A stretch of DNA of 64,000 nucleotides from Streptomyces guryensis. Its GTDB lineage: Bacteria; Actinomycetota; Actinomycetes; Streptomycetales; Streptomycetaceae. This document shows, piece by piece, positions 15,488-25,186 of the stretch. The position numbers were made by a program, and so were the translations under genes. The first letter of the stretch is position 1, and every line of letters begins with the position of its first letter. The notes beneath the pieces are model-generated. The model was not told where the DNA came from, made no database searches, and saw only the letters and a list, made by a program, of their open reading frames with translations. The DNA lies in contig NZ_JAJSBI010000027.1 in assembly GCF_021261325.1 (NCBI RefSeq), forward strand, positions 1-64,000, given 5' to 3'.

Positions 15488-18097
15488 GTGCACTTCCGAC
15501 ACCTCAGAGACAGACTCGCGTTCCTGCTCGCCGCACTGCTCGGCACGGCCGGCCTCGCCGCCGCCCCGACCGCCACCGCCGCCGACGCCCCCGTGGAGAT
15601 CCACGGGCTGAAGGGCGAGTACTACACCCAGTCCGCCCCCGGCGCCTTCGACTTCGACCAGCTCAAGGCCACCGGCTTAGACCCGAACCTCGACTTCGAC
15701 AACCTCGAACCGCGCCTCGCCTTCACCACCGGACAGTCGGACGACGTGAGCGTCCGCTGGACCGGCAGGATCGTCCCGGAGAAGACCGGCCCCCACACCT
15801 TCTCGATCATCGGCGACAACGGCTTCCGGCTGTGGATCGACGGGAAGACCGTCATCGACCACTGGGTCGACGACTGGGACCGCGAACAGGCCGGTGAGCC
15901 GGTCGAGTTGACCGCGGGCAGGGCCTACGACATCAAGGTCGAGTACTTCGAGCACTACGGCGGCTCCAACCTCCACCTGCGCTGGACCGAGCCCGGCGGC
16001 AGCAAGGAGGCCGTCCCCCCGTCGGCGTTCCGCCTCCCCGACGGATTCGACTACGACGGCGCCATCGCGACCACGGTCACCGGCACCGGTCGCACCCTCA
16101 AGCTCGACTTCGCCCAGCGCCTCGCCGCACCCCTGGCCGGCCTGACCGACCATCTCGAAGCGGTGATCGGCGGAGCCAAGTGGCCACTGGACAGCGCCGA
16201 GCCGGATCCCGACGACCCCCGCGCCCTCCTCGTCACCCTCGGCGAGCCCGTCGTCGGCAACAAGACCGGCACCGCACACGGCACCGCCGACGTCCGCTAC
16301 GACGGGAACGGCGGCCTCGCCACCGCGGGCGGCAACGTTGTCAAAGCGTTCTGGAGCGGCGGCCCCAACCATTCCACGTACGAGCTGCGCACGAAATGGG
16401 CCGACCAGGTGGGCCCGGACAACGCCCTCCCCGAATACCCGCGCCCGCAGCTGACCCGCCCCGCCTGGCGCAACCTCGACGGCCGCTGGCAGTTCGCCGC
16501 CGCCGCAGCCGGGGAGCGGCCGCCGGTCGGCAGGACCCTCGCCGAGCGCATCCTCGTCCCGTACCCCGTGGAGTCCCAGCTCTCCGGCCTGGAGCGGCAC
16601 GAGGACCGCATGTGGTACCGCCGTACCTTCACCGTCCCCGCCGACTGGAAGATCGGCTCGGGCAAGCGGCTGCGGCTCAACTTCGGTGCCGTCGACTGGC
16701 GTGCCGAGGTGTACGTCAACGGCACCGGGGTGGCCCGACACCAGGGCGGATACGACAAGTTCAGCGCCGACATCACCGATGCGCTGAAGCCGGGCCGTAC
16801 GCAGGAGCTGATCGTCGGCGTGTACGACCCGACCGACGCGGCCACCGGCGAGAACCCCCCGATGGGCAAGCAGCGGCTCGACCCCAGCGGCATCTGGTAC
16901 ACGCCCACCTCGGGCATCTGGCAGACGGTGTGGCTGGAGCCGGTGGCGACCGACCACGTCGACTCCCTCAAGCTCACCCCCGACGTCGCGCGAAGCCAAC
17001 TGACGCTCGAAGCCAGGGGAGTTCGCGACGGCGTGCCGATCACCGCGAAGGTGTACGACGGCCGGCGCAAGGTCGCCACGGCCCGCGGCCGCACCGGCGA
17101 ACCGCTCACCCTGACGATCCATGCCCCGCACCTGTGGTCGCCCGACGACCCGTTCCTGTACGACCTGAAGGTCACCGTCGGCGCCGACAGCGTCGGCAGC
17201 TACTTCGGGATGCGCTCCATCGCCGTCAAGAAGGTGAACGGCGTCCCGCGCACACTGCTCAACGGCAGGCCCGTCTTCATGATGGCCACCCTCGACCAGG
17301 GCTTCTGGCCCGACGGCCTCTACACGGCACCCACCGACGACGCCCTCGCCTACGACCTGAAGGTGCACAGGCAGCTGGGCTTCAACGCCGTGCGCAAGCA
17401 CATCAAGGTCGAGCCCGACCGCTGGTTCTACTGGGCCGACCGGCTCGGCCTCCTGGTGTGGCAGGACATGCCCGCGATGACCGCCGGGGTGAACCCGAGC
17501 GCCGAGGCCCGCGCCGAGTACGAGCGCGAGCTGAAGCAGATGATCGACGAGCACATCAGCAGCCCGTCGGTCGTCATGTGGGTCACCTTCAACGAGGGCT
17601 GGGGCCAGTACGACGAGACCCGCATCGCCGACCGGGCAAAGGCCTGGGACCCGACCCGGCTGGTCAACTCCATGTCCGGGCTCAACCTCGGGGCCGACGG
17701 CGGCACCGGCGACGTCATGGACGAGCACGGCTACCCCAGCCCCGCCCTGCCGCCCCAGCCCGACGGCCGACGCGCCCTGGTCAGCGGCGAGTACGGCGGC
17801 CTCGGCCTCGCGGTGCCGGGACACGCCTGGTCCGTGCAGCAGTCGTACGTCGACGTCGACCCGGCGGCCTACACCGACGACTACCTGGCCAGGCTCGCCG
17901 AGGTGCACGCCCTGGCCTGCAAGGGGAGCAACGGCGCGGTCTACACCCAGATCTCGGACGTCGAGGGCGAGTTGAACGGCCTGCTGACGTACGACCGCAG
18001 GGTGCTCAAGCCGGACGTCCAGCGTGTGCGCACGGCCCAGCAGGCCCTGATCCGCGACGCTTCCCAGGCGACTCCCGCAGGCTGCCCGACCCCCTGA
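15488..18097 (+). CDS. Secreted PA14-containing GH2 glycosidase (beta-galactosidase-like)
   Basis: An 869-residue exported enzyme. A signal peptide (LAFLLAALLGTAGLAAAPTATA) is followed by a PA14 carbohydrate-binding domain around residues 40-185 (GLKGEYYTQS, DNGFRLWIDG, HLRWTEPGG). The GH2 sugar-binding, sandwich and barrel domains follow (RMWYRRTFTVPADW, VNGTGVARHQGGYDKFSADI). The acid/base is probably Glu703 in VTFNEGWG and the nucleophile Glu768 in SGEYGG. The substrate, perhaps beta-galactosides or beta-mannosides of glycans, cannot be fixed. GGGAGG five bases before GTG decides the start. The GH92 gene follows after 19 bases. Confidence 0.9.
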   Translation: MHFRHLRDRLAFLLAALLGTAGLAAAPTATAADAPVEIHGLKGEYYTQSAPGAFDFDQLKATGLDPNLDFDNLEPRLAFTTGQSDDVSVRWTGRIVPEKTGPHTFSIIGDNGFRLWIDGKTVIDHWVDDWDREQAGEPVELTAGRAYDIKVEYFEHYGGSNLHLRWTEPGGSKEAVPPSAFRLPDGFDYDGAIATTVTGTGRTLKLDFAQRLAAPLAGLTDHLEAVIGGAKWPLDSAEPDPDDPRALLVTLGEPVVGNKTGTAHGTADVRYDGNGGLATAGGNVVKAFWSGGPNHSTYELRTKWADQVGPDNALPEYPRPQLTRPAWRNLDGRWQFAAAAAGERPPVGRTLAERILVPYPVESQLSGLERHEDRMWYRRTFTVPADWKIGSGKRLRLNFGAVDWRAEVYVNGTGVARHQGGYDKFSADITDALKPGRTQELIVGVYDPTDAATGENPPMGKQRLDPSGIWYTPTSGIWQTVWLEPVATDHVDSLKLTPDVARSQLTLEARGVRDGVPITAKVYDGRRKVATARGRTGEPLTLTIHAPHLWSPDDPFLYDLKVTVGADSVGSYFGMRSIAVKKVNGVPRTLLNGRPVFMMATLDQGFWPDGLYTAPTDDALAYDLKVHRQLGFNAVRKHIKVEPDRWFYWADRLGLLVWQDMPAMTAGVNPSAEARAEYERELKQMIDEHISSPSVVMWVTFNEGWGQYDETRIADRAKAWDPTRLVNSMSGLNLGADGGTGDVMDEHGYPSPALPPQPDGRRALVSGEYGGLGLAVPGHAWSVQQSYVDVDPAAYTDDYLARLAEVHALACKGSNGAVYTQISDVEGELNGLLTYDRRVLKPDVQRVRTAQQALIRDASQATPAGCPTP

Positions 18098-18116
18098 ACC
18101 CCGGAGGCCTTCCGAC

Positions 18117-20447
18117 ATGAGATGGACCCGGCGCCTGCGCCTGTGCACCGCAGGTGCGCTGGCAGCGTCCGCCCTGTTCGCGGCACCCGCCACCGCGCAG
18201 ACCACCCAGCCGAAGGACGGTCGGCTCACCGATCTCGTCAACCCGTTCATCGGAACCGAGAACGAGGGCAACACCTATCCCGGCGCCGCCGTGCCCTTCG
18301 GCATGGTGCAGCTGTCGCCGGACACCGGCCACAACACCGGCTACGACTACTCCCAGAACCACATCCGCGGCTTCTCCCTCGTCCATCTGTCGGGCGTCGG
18401 CTGCGGGCTCGGCGGCGACCTGCCGGTGCTGCCGACCACCGGTGACGTCACACAGACGGACTACGCCAAGTACGCGGCCGAGTTCAGCCACGACGCCGAG
18501 CAGGCGAGCCCCGGTTACTACCGGGTCGGCCTGAAGACCGGCATCGAGGCGGAACTCTCCGCCACCGCGCGCACCGGCGTGCAGCGTTACACCTTCCCGG
18601 CCACCGACAAGGCCAACGTCCTGCTGAACGCGGCCCAGTCGCTGCACACCACCGTCTCCACCGAGGTGGAGATCCTCGACAGCCGCACCGTGCGCACCGC
18701 CATCACCGGCCGCGGCTTCTGCCAGGACACCAAGCCGTACACCGTCTACACGATCACCCGCTTCGACCGGCCCTTCACCGCCTACGGCACCTGGGACGGC
18801 TCCACGGTGACCTCGGGCTCGAAGAGCGGGCGCGACGGCGCGTACGTCCGCTTCGACACCACCAAGGACCGCACGGTCGAGGCGACCACGGCCCTGTCCT
18901 ACGTCGACCCGCACGGCGCCGCGGTCAACCTGCGTGCCGAGGGCGGGCGTTCCTTCGACGCCGTACGCCACAGTGCGCAGCAGGCGTGGGAGGACCGCCT
19001 CGACGACGTGCGGGTGAAAGGCGGCGGAGACAGCCTGCGCCGGACCTTCTACTCGTCCCTGTACCGGTCGTTCCTGGCGCCCAACATCGGCAGCGACGCC
19101 GACGGCCGTTACACCGGCTGGGACCAGAAGACCCACCGGACCGAAGGGTTCACGTACTACCAGAACTGGTCCCTGTGGGACACCTACCGCACCCAGTCCC
19201 AGCTGCTGTCCCTGCTGGCGCCCCGCGAGGCCCGGGACATGGCGATCTCGGTCGTCAAGATCTCCGAGGAGAGCGGCTGGCTGCCCAAGTGGGGCTACGG
19301 CACGGTCGAGACGAACATCATGACCGGCGACCCGGTCACCCCGTTCCTCACCAACGCCTACCAGCAGGGCTTGCTCAAGGGGGCCGAAGGATACGCAGAA
19401 CGGGCGTACCGGGCGCTGAAGCGGAACGCCGACGGGGTGCCGCCCGCCGACTCGCCGGCGGTGGGCCGGGAGGCCGACAAGGAGTACCTCGCGGACGGCT
19501 TCGCGCCGTACATCAAAGGCCGCCCGCATGTGAAGCCGGGCGACTCGGACTACGACCACGGCGCCTCGGCGACCCTGGAGTACGCCCTGTCGGACGCGAT
19601 GCTCGCCCAGATGGCCCGCGGTCTCGGGCACCCGTCCGACGCCGAGCGGTATGCCGCCCGCGCGCAGAGCTACCGCCATGTCTTCGATCCCTCGACCGGC
19701 TTCTTCCGCGCCCGCGACGCCTCCGGAGCCTTCACCGGGCCGGCCGACCCGGCGCGGAGCGAGGGCTTCCACGAGGGCACGTCCTGGCAGTACCAGTGGC
19801 TGGTCCCGCAGGACCTGCCGGGCATGGTCGGTCTCATCGGCGGCGAGCAGGCCGCGAACGACCGGCTCGACTCGTTCTTCGCCTACGACCGGCTGCTGGC
19901 CGACCCGGCGAAGACGGCCCGCGAGGTGTGGGTCAACGGCCCGTACGACTACTACAACGCCGACAAGTACAACCCGCAGAACGAGCCCGACCTCATCGCC
20001 CCCTACACCTACCTGTCGACGGGCGAGCCGTGGAAGACGACCGACGTCGTGCACGCGGCTCTGACCCTCTTCACGGACGCGCCGACCGGCATGACCGGCA
20101 ACGACGACCTCGGCACGATGTCCGCCTGGAACGTGCTGTCCTCGATCGGCATCTTCCCGGTGCAGCCCGGTTACGACACCTGGGGGCTGTCCACGCCCGT
20201 CTTCGACCGGGTCGACCTGACGCTGGACCGCCGCCACTACCCGCGCGGCGCTCTGACGATCACCGCGCCCGGCACTTCCGCCGCCGAGCGCTACATCCAG
20301 TCGGCCCGGACGGACGGGATGGCCTACGAGCGGACCTACCTGACGACCGGTTCCCTGCGCTCCCTGCGCTCGCTCGCCTTCACGGTCGGCTCGCGCCCGT
20401 CTGAGTGGGGAACATCGGCGCAGGCGGCGCCACCTGCACTGAAGTGA
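18117..20447 (+). CDS. Secreted GH92 alpha-mannosidase
   Basis: A 776-residue exported exo-alpha-mannosidase of the calcium-dependent GH92 family, whose members remove alpha-1,2-, 1,3- or 1,4-linked mannose from N-glycans and fungal mannans. A signal peptide ends near ATAQT. Family landmarks are VNPFIGTENEGNTYPGAAVP, FSLVHLSGVGC, HEGTSWQYQWLVPQD and the catalytic GNDDLGTMSAW, with Asp663 and Asp664. GGAGG precedes the ATG. It shares the operon and presumed operator of the GH2 gene. A strong terminator follows. Confidence 0.95.
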   Translation: MRWTRRLRLCTAGALAASALFAAPATAQTTQPKDGRLTDLVNPFIGTENEGNTYPGAAVPFGMVQLSPDTGHNTGYDYSQNHIRGFSLVHLSGVGCGLGGDLPVLPTTGDVTQTDYAKYAAEFSHDAEQASPGYYRVGLKTGIEAELSATARTGVQRYTFPATDKANVLLNAAQSLHTTVSTEVEILDSRTVRTAITGRGFCQDTKPYTVYTITRFDRPFTAYGTWDGSTVTSGSKSGRDGAYVRFDTTKDRTVEATTALSYVDPHGAAVNLRAEGGRSFDAVRHSAQQAWEDRLDDVRVKGGGDSLRRTFYSSLYRSFLAPNIGSDADGRYTGWDQKTHRTEGFTYYQNWSLWDTYRTQSQLLSLLAPREARDMAISVVKISEESGWLPKWGYGTVETNIMTGDPVTPFLTNAYQQGLLKGAEGYAERAYRALKRNADGVPPADSPAVGREADKEYLADGFAPYIKGRPHVKPGDSDYDHGASATLEYALSDAMLAQMARGLGHPSDAERYAARAQSYRHVFDPSTGFFRARDASGAFTGPADPARSEGFHEGTSWQYQWLVPQDLPGMVGLIGGEQAANDRLDSFFAYDRLLADPAKTAREVWVNGPYDYYNADKYNPQNEPDLIAPYTYLSTGEPWKTTDVVHAALTLFTDAPTGMTGNDDLGTMSAWNVLSSIGIFPVQPGYDTWGLSTPVFDRVDLTLDRRHYPRGALTITAPGTSAAERYIQSARTDGMAYERTYLTTGSLRSLRSLAFTVGSRPSEWGTSAQAAPPALK

Positions 20448-20463
20448 CCTCAGGTGTCTCTTG

Positions 20464-20492
20464 AGTCCCGCCTCTCACAGAGAGGCGGGACT
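20464..20492 (+). terminator. Rho-independent terminator after the GH2-GH92 operon
   Basis: AGTCCCGCCTCTC, a three-base ACA loop and GAGAGGCGGGACT form a perfect 13-pair stem starting 16 bases past the GH92 stop. TAAT follows. It is the clearest terminator in the window. Confidence 0.9.
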
Positions 20493-20591
20493 TAATCTGC
20501 TGTTAACTGTGCGTAGCTTGATCGTACTTGACCGTAATCGCCAAGGGGGGGTTGACTGCTGGCTCACCCTTCGTCGACGCGAGGCAAGCCA

Positions 20592-21926
20592 TTGACTTCT
20601 GACCTGCTCGCTCCTCTCGACCTTGCGTTCTGGAACATCGAGTCCGCCGAACACCCCATGCACCTCGGCGCGCTGGGGATCTTCGCGGCGCACTCGCCCA
20701 CCGCGGGCGCCCACGCCGCCGACCTGCTCGCCGCGCGGGCCGCGGCCGTCCCCGGACTGCGGATGCGCATCCGGGACATATGGCAGCCGTCCGCGCTGCG
20801 GCCGTTGTCCTTCGGCAGCGCCACCCGCGAGCCGGACCCGGGATTCGATCCCCTCCATCACGTACGGCTGCACGCTCCGACCGCGGACTTCCACGCCGCG
20901 GCCGGACGGCTCATGGAGCGGTCGCTGGAGCGTGGCCGGCCGCCGTGGGAGGCGCATGTGCTGCCGGGGGAGGACGGTCTGTCCTTCGCGGTGCTGTTCA
21001 AGTTCCACCACGCCCTGGCCGACGGTCTGCGTGCGCTGACCCTCGCTGCCGCCATCCTGGACCCGATGGACATGCCGGAGCGCAAGCCCCGCCCCGAGGA
21101 GCCCAGGCGCGGCCTGCTCCCCGACGTGCGCAAGCTGCCCGGGCTGGTCAAAGGCACCCTGTCCGACGTGGGGCGCGCCCTCGACATCGGCGCCTCGCTG
21201 GCCGTGTCCAGCCTGGGGGTGCGCTCCTCGACGGCGTTCACCGCCGAGGCCACCGGCACCCGCCGCACCGCCGGCGTGGTCCTCGATCTCGACGACGTGC
21301 ACCGCATCCGCAAGGCCCAGGGCGGCACGGTCAACGACGTCCTGATCGCCGTGGTGGCGGGCGCCCTGCGCCGCTGGCTCGACGAGCGCGGCGACGGCAG
21401 CGACGGGGTCCGGCCGCGCGCCCTGATCCCCGTCTCCAAGCGCCGCCCGCGGAGCGCCAGCCCACAGGGCAACCGGCTCTCCGGTTACGTGATACGGCTT
21501 CCCGTCGACGACCCCGACCCGCTCGGCCGCCTCGACACGGTCCGCTCGGCCATGGACCGCAACAAGGACGCCGGCCCCAACCGGGGCGCGGGCGCCGTCG
21601 CCCTGCTCGCCGACCACGTGCCTGCACTCGGTCACCGGCTGGGCGGACCGCTGGTCAGCCAGGCCGCCCGGCTCTGGTTCGACATCCTGGTCACCAGCGT
21701 GCCGCTGCCCAGCCTCGGACTGAAGCTCGGCGGCAACCCGGTCACCCAGGTCTTCCCGTTCGCCCCGCTGGCCCGCGGCCAGTCCCTGGCGGTGGCCGTC
21801 TCGACCTACCGCGGACACGTCCACTACGGCCTCGTCGCCGACGCCGAGGCCGTCCCGGACCTGGACCGACTGGCCGCCGCCCTCACCGAGGAGGTCGGGA
21901 CACTCATCACCGCCTGCGGCTCCTGA
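20592..21926 (+). CDS. Wax ester synthase/diacylglycerol acyltransferase (WS/DGAT)
   Basis: A 444-residue acyltransferase that joins acyl-CoA to diacylglycerol or long-chain alcohols to make storage lipid. The N-terminus LLAPLDLAFWNIESAEHPMHL and the catalytic HHALADG (His139, His140, Asp144) match the family, as do VNDVLIAVVAGALRRWL and VTQVFPFAPLARGQSL near the end. The start is a TTG with GAGGCAAG upstream. It follows the terminator, with a 100-base gap that holds its own promoter region. Confidence 0.92.
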   Translation: MTSDLLAPLDLAFWNIESAEHPMHLGALGIFAAHSPTAGAHAADLLAARAAAVPGLRMRIRDIWQPSALRPLSFGSATREPDPGFDPLHHVRLHAPTADFHAAAGRLMERSLERGRPPWEAHVLPGEDGLSFAVLFKFHHALADGLRALTLAAAILDPMDMPERKPRPEEPRRGLLPDVRKLPGLVKGTLSDVGRALDIGASLAVSSLGVRSSTAFTAEATGTRRTAGVVLDLDDVHRIRKAQGGTVNDVLIAVVAGALRRWLDERGDGSDGVRPRALIPVSKRRPRSASPQGNRLSGYVIRLPVDDPDPLGRLDTVRSAMDRNKDAGPNRGAGAVALLADHVPALGHRLGGPLVSQAARLWFDILVTSVPLPSLGLKLGGNPVTQVFPFAPLARGQSLAVAVSTYRGHVHYGLVADAEAVPDLDRLAAALTEEVGTLITACGS

Positions 21927-22029
21927 CCACCCGGATTTTGGAGGACGGGCCCGGCGCTCCGTACAATTCCCCGTTCGAAAGCGGACGCGGTCGGAGCGCC
22001 GCGCGGGTGATCAGGGAAACGGCAGCGCG

Positions 22030-23547
22030 ATGACGGTGACAGACGAAGGCCCGGCGATCACGGACGAGGTCGCGTACGAGCCCGGTGACGAGGTCGCGTA
22101 CGGCCCTGGCATCGACCCGGAGCGGCTCGCCGTCTGCCTCAGCGTGCTGGAGGAACTCGACAAGCTGGAGGTCGACCACCCCGACGCGATCGCCGTGCGC
22201 CGGGCCACCGCGGGCGTCTACCGCACGGTCAAGCAGCGCCGCCGCCAGGAGCGCCGGGCCGCCAAGACCGCCCACGACAAGGCGGTCACGGAGGCCACGG
22301 CTACCGGCTCCGCCCAGCGCATCGACGACGAGACCGAGGGCATCCTGCCGTCGTCGGCGACGGAGGAAGGCAGGATCGCGGGGATACTCCAGCGCCCCCG
22401 CTCCTGCTACACCTGCAAGACCCGGTACGTGGAAGTCGACTACTTCTACCACCAGCTCTGTCCCGACTGCGCCCGCCTGAACCGCGACAGGCGCGACGCC
22501 CGCGCCGACCTCACCGGCAAGCGTGCCCTGCTCACCGGCGGCCGCGCCAAGATCGGCATGTACATCGCGCTACGGCTGCTGCGCGACGGCGCGCACACGA
22601 CGATCACCACGCGCTTCCCCAAGGACGCCATCCGCCGCTTCAAGGCCATGGACGACTCCGCGGACTGGATGCACCGCCTGGAGGTCGTCGGCATCGACCT
22701 GCGCGACCCGGCGCAGGCCGTGGCCCTCTCCGACCAGGTCGCCGAGGCGGGCCCGCTGGACATCCTCGTCAACAACGCGACGCAGACCGTGCGCCGCCTG
22801 CCCTCCGCCTACGCCGCCCTGGTCGACGGCGAGAGCGCCCCGCTGCCCGCCGGCGAACTGCCCGCCCACCATGTGATCGGCGCCTTCAACTCCGGCGCGG
22901 TCGACGGCCTGGCCGCCCTGCCCCTGGGCACCAGCGGCCTCGACGCCCAGCAGGTCGCCGACCTCGCGCTGGTCGCGGGCAACGCCAGCGTCGCCCGGCA
23001 CCTCGACGGCACCGCCATCGACGCGGGCGGCCTGGTCCCCGACGTCGTCGACACCAACACCTGGGTGCAGACCATCGAGCAGATCTCCCCGGTGGAGCTG
23101 CTGGAGACCCAGCTGTGCAACTACACGGCGCCGTTCATCCTGATCAGCGCGTTGCGCCCGGCCATGGCCGCCGCCGCGAAGAAGGCGAAGAGCGGACGCG
23201 CGTACGTCGTGAACGTCTCCGCGATGGAGGGCGTCTTCGGCCGCGGCTACAAGGGCGCCGGCCACCCGAACACCAACGCCGCCAAGGCCGCCATGAACAT
23301 GGTCACCCGGACCAGCGGCCAGGAGATGTTCCAGACCGACGGCATCCTGATGACCTCAGTCGACACCGGCTGGATCACCGACGAACGCCCCCACTACGAC
23401 AAGCTGCGCCTGGCCGAGGAGGGATTCCACGCGCCGCTCGACCTGGTCGACGGGGCCGCACGGGTTTACGATCCGATTGTGCGCGGCGAACAGGGCGAGG
23501 ACCTGTACGGCGTCTTCCTGAAGGACTACGCGCCCGGCAAGTGGTGA
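22030..23547 (+). CDS. Unusual SDR with N-terminal zinc-ribbon-like segment
   Basis: This 505-residue protein has an N-terminal region of about 115 residues rich in charged helices (VKQRRRQERRAAKTAHDKA). A four-cysteine element follows, CYTCKTRY ... LCPDC, and then a short-chain dehydrogenase fold with nucleotide loop TGGRAKIG and NNATQ. The catalytic YxxxK motif is altered: the expected Tyr is Thr in NTNAAKAAM, while the Ser (NVSAMEG) and Lys remain. An insertion of about 90 residues separates NNATQ from the Ser strand. It may be a non-oxidoreductase or use another residue. Function unknown. Confidence 0.8.
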   Translation: MTVTDEGPAITDEVAYEPGDEVAYGPGIDPERLAVCLSVLEELDKLEVDHPDAIAVRRATAGVYRTVKQRRRQERRAAKTAHDKAVTEATATGSAQRIDDETEGILPSSATEEGRIAGILQRPRSCYTCKTRYVEVDYFYHQLCPDCARLNRDRRDARADLTGKRALLTGGRAKIGMYIALRLLRDGAHTTITTRFPKDAIRRFKAMDDSADWMHRLEVVGIDLRDPAQAVALSDQVAEAGPLDILVNNATQTVRRLPSAYAALVDGESAPLPAGELPAHHVIGAFNSGAVDGLAALPLGTSGLDAQQVADLALVAGNASVARHLDGTAIDAGGLVPDVVDTNTWVQTIEQISPVELLETQLCNYTAPFILISALRPAMAAAAKKAKSGRAYVVNVSAMEGVFGRGYKGAGHPNTNAAKAAMNMVTRTSGQEMFQTDGILMTSVDTGWITDERPHYDKLRLAEEGFHAPLDLVDGAARVYDPIVRGEQGEDLYGVFLKDYAPGKW

Positions 23548-23623
23548 ACCACCGGCCGTGACGTGTGGCCCGGCGTCCGTGGGGAACCCGGACCTCTGGT
23601 GATTACCGCGCCAGGGAGTGACC

Positions 23624-23857
23624 ATGGGCAGTCCACACAGCATTGATCCGCGAGCGCAGCACGACCCGCGCAACCGCTATCCGACCGACGAACAGTTCTA
23701 CGGCAGCGACCGCCCCGACCACGCCGTACTGCCGGAGGACCGGCCGCGCGGCGGCGGGGGCACGAGGCCGGTGAGGCACCGCGGCACGTGGGCCACGGTC
23801 GCGCTCGTCGCGTGCGTCATTCTGCTGATCCTGGTGGGGATCGCACTGTTCCCGTAA
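23624..23857 (+). CDS. Small single-pass membrane protein
   Basis: A 77-residue protein with a hydrophilic, Arg- and Asp-rich N-terminus (HDPRNRYPTDEQFYGSDRPD) and one C-terminal membrane helix, WATVALVACVILLILVGIALF. The ATG is favoured over the GTG two codons upstream, because AGGGAG lies seven bases before it. No family is recognised. It is the last gene before the convergent SDR. Confidence 0.7.
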   Translation: MGSPHSIDPRAQHDPRNRYPTDEQFYGSDRPDHAVLPEDRPRGGGGTRPVRHRGTWATVALVACVILLILVGIALFP

Positions 23858-23874
23858 GGGAGCCACAGCCACCG

Positions 23875-24711
23875 TCACGAGCGAGGTGGTGCGTATGAGC
23901 GAAGACGGTCGTGGACGGCGTACTCCCGCGCGGAGTACGCCGTTCTGACGCGTGTGCCCCCGTCCACCAGCAGGTCCGCGCCGGTGATCCACTGCGCGGC
24001 GTCCGAGGCCAGCCACACCACGGCCCGCGCGACGTCCTCCGGCTCACCGATCCGCCCCAGCGGCAGCCCCGCGGCCAGCTCCTCCTCGCCCGGCTCCCAC
24101 ACGAACCGCGCCATCTCGGTGCGCACCAGCCCGGGGGAGACCGAGTTGACCCGCACCTTCGGCGCCAGCTCCCCGGCGAGCTGCTGCGTCAGATGCAGCA
24201 GGGCCGCCTTGCTCGTGCCGTACGCGCCGACGTTCGGTCCGACATGGGCGGCACCCTCCGTGCAGACATTGACGACCGAGCCGCCGTGCTCCCGCATCCA
24301 GGCCCGCCACGCCCTCTGCACCAGCCGCAGCGGCGCCTCGACGTTCACGGCGAACGCCTCCGGCCAGGCATCGGGATCGGCCTCCATGAGCGGCCCGTAC
24401 GGCTGGTTCGTCGCCGCGTTGTTGACCACGACGTCGATCCGGCCGAACGCGCGCAGGGTCAGCTCCGTGACCTCCCGCAGATGGTCCGGATCCGCGACGC
24501 TGCCGCTCACCCCGATGCCGCCCAGCTCGTCGGCCGCGGAGCGCACCTCGTCCGGGTCCCGCGCGGTCACGCACACCAGCGCCCCCGCCGCGGCCAGCTG
24601 CCCCGCGACGGCACGCCCGATCCCGCGCGTCGCCCCGGTGACGACGGCGGCCCTGCCCTCGAGCCCGTACCCCTCGAACGCGTGCCCCTTGAGTGCGTAC
24701 GACGACGTCAT
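23875..24711 (-). CDS. Short-chain dehydrogenase/reductase
   Basis: A 278-residue classical SDR. The cofactor loop is TGATRGIG, NNAATNQP follows strand four, and the catalytic Tyr and Lys are in YGTSKAAL. PGLVRTEM and LLVDGGTRV are the usual C-terminal landmarks. The first 20 residues (MTSSYALKGHAFEGYGLEGR) carry two repeats of a GHAFEGYGLEG kind before the core. It probably acts on a hydroxyl or ketone with NAD(P); the substrate cannot be told. The stop lies 18 bases from the convergent small membrane protein. Confidence 0.9.
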   Translation of the reverse strand: MTSSYALKGHAFEGYGLEGRAAVVTGATRGIGRAVAGQLAAAGALVCVTARDPDEVRSAADELGGIGVSGSVADPDHLREVTELTLRAFGRIDVVVNNAATNQPYGPLMEADPDAWPEAFAVNVEAPLRLVQRAWRAWMREHGGSVVNVCTEGAAHVGPNVGAYGTSKAALLHLTQQLAGELAPKVRVNSVSPGLVRTEMARFVWEPGEEELAAGLPLGRIGEPEDVARAVVWLASDAAQWITGADLLVDGGTRVRTAYSAREYAVHDRLRSYAPPRS

Positions 24712-24736
24712 CGCCGTACCGTCTCATGACGGGCCG

Positions 24737-25186
24737 TCAGTCGACAGCCTCGAGACGGGAGTTCCGCGCGGCGACCAGCTCCAGCACCGTGCGCCAGTCC
24801 TCCAGCACTCCCGCGTCCAAGCCCACGCTGCGGCCCTCCTCGTCCGCCTGGCGCAGGCGCAGCAGATCCTCGTCGGCGGGCGGCTCGCGGCGATGGTGCT
24901 CGCGGATCAGCCGGGCGACCCGCTCGCCGAGCAGGCCTCGCACCGCGTCCGCCGCGCAGCCCGGGTGGGCGGTCTCGTCGCCCGGCCGCAGCAGCGGCCC
25001 GATGGCGTGGACCAGGCCCGCGACCTGGAGCTCCTTGTCGGCGGGGCGGCGGCGCCGCAAAAGCGCGGCGGTCTGCAGCGCGTGCTGGTGCAGATCGACC
25101 CGGCGACTTCGCAGGCCCGGGCCGTCCCATGAGCCCCGGCAGGCGTACAGCAGATCCATCAGCTCCTCGACACTGCGCAGCTCCAT
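24737..25186 (-). CDS. Degenerate HD-domain-like protein
   Basis: A 149-residue protein with the pattern of small HD-family phosphohydrolases: MELRSVEELMDLL, DLHQHALQTAALLRR and LQVAGLVHAIGPLLRPGD. The defining His-Asp pair has become His-Ala (LVHAIG). The stretch that normally carries later metal ligands is replaced by REHHRREPPADEDLL, as if deleted. The end, VGLDAGVLEDWRTVLELV, matches the family again. It is likely inactive as a hydrolase or on its way to being a pseudogene. The ATG of MELRS fits the family; the frame also allows a start at 25258. It is 25 bases upstream of the SDR gene. Confidence 0.6.
   Translation of the reverse strand: MELRSVEELMDLLYACRGSWDGPGLRSRRVDLHQHALQTAALLRRRRPADKELQVAGLVHAIGPLLRPGDETAHPGCAADAVRGLLGERVARLIREHHRREPPADEDLLRLRQADEEGRSVGLDAGVLEDWRTVLELVAARNSRLEAVD

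Noticed and set aside
16331..16346. A second AACGTTGT element similar to the GH2 operator.
   Set aside because: It is inside the GH2 coding sequence, encodes Asn-Val-Val and is not symmetric over the flanks.
15677..18274. An 865-codon open frame on the minus strand.
   Set aside because: It is antisense to the GH2 gene. High GC content leaves long shadow frames open; the protein has no recognisable domain and runs past the neighbouring gene's start.
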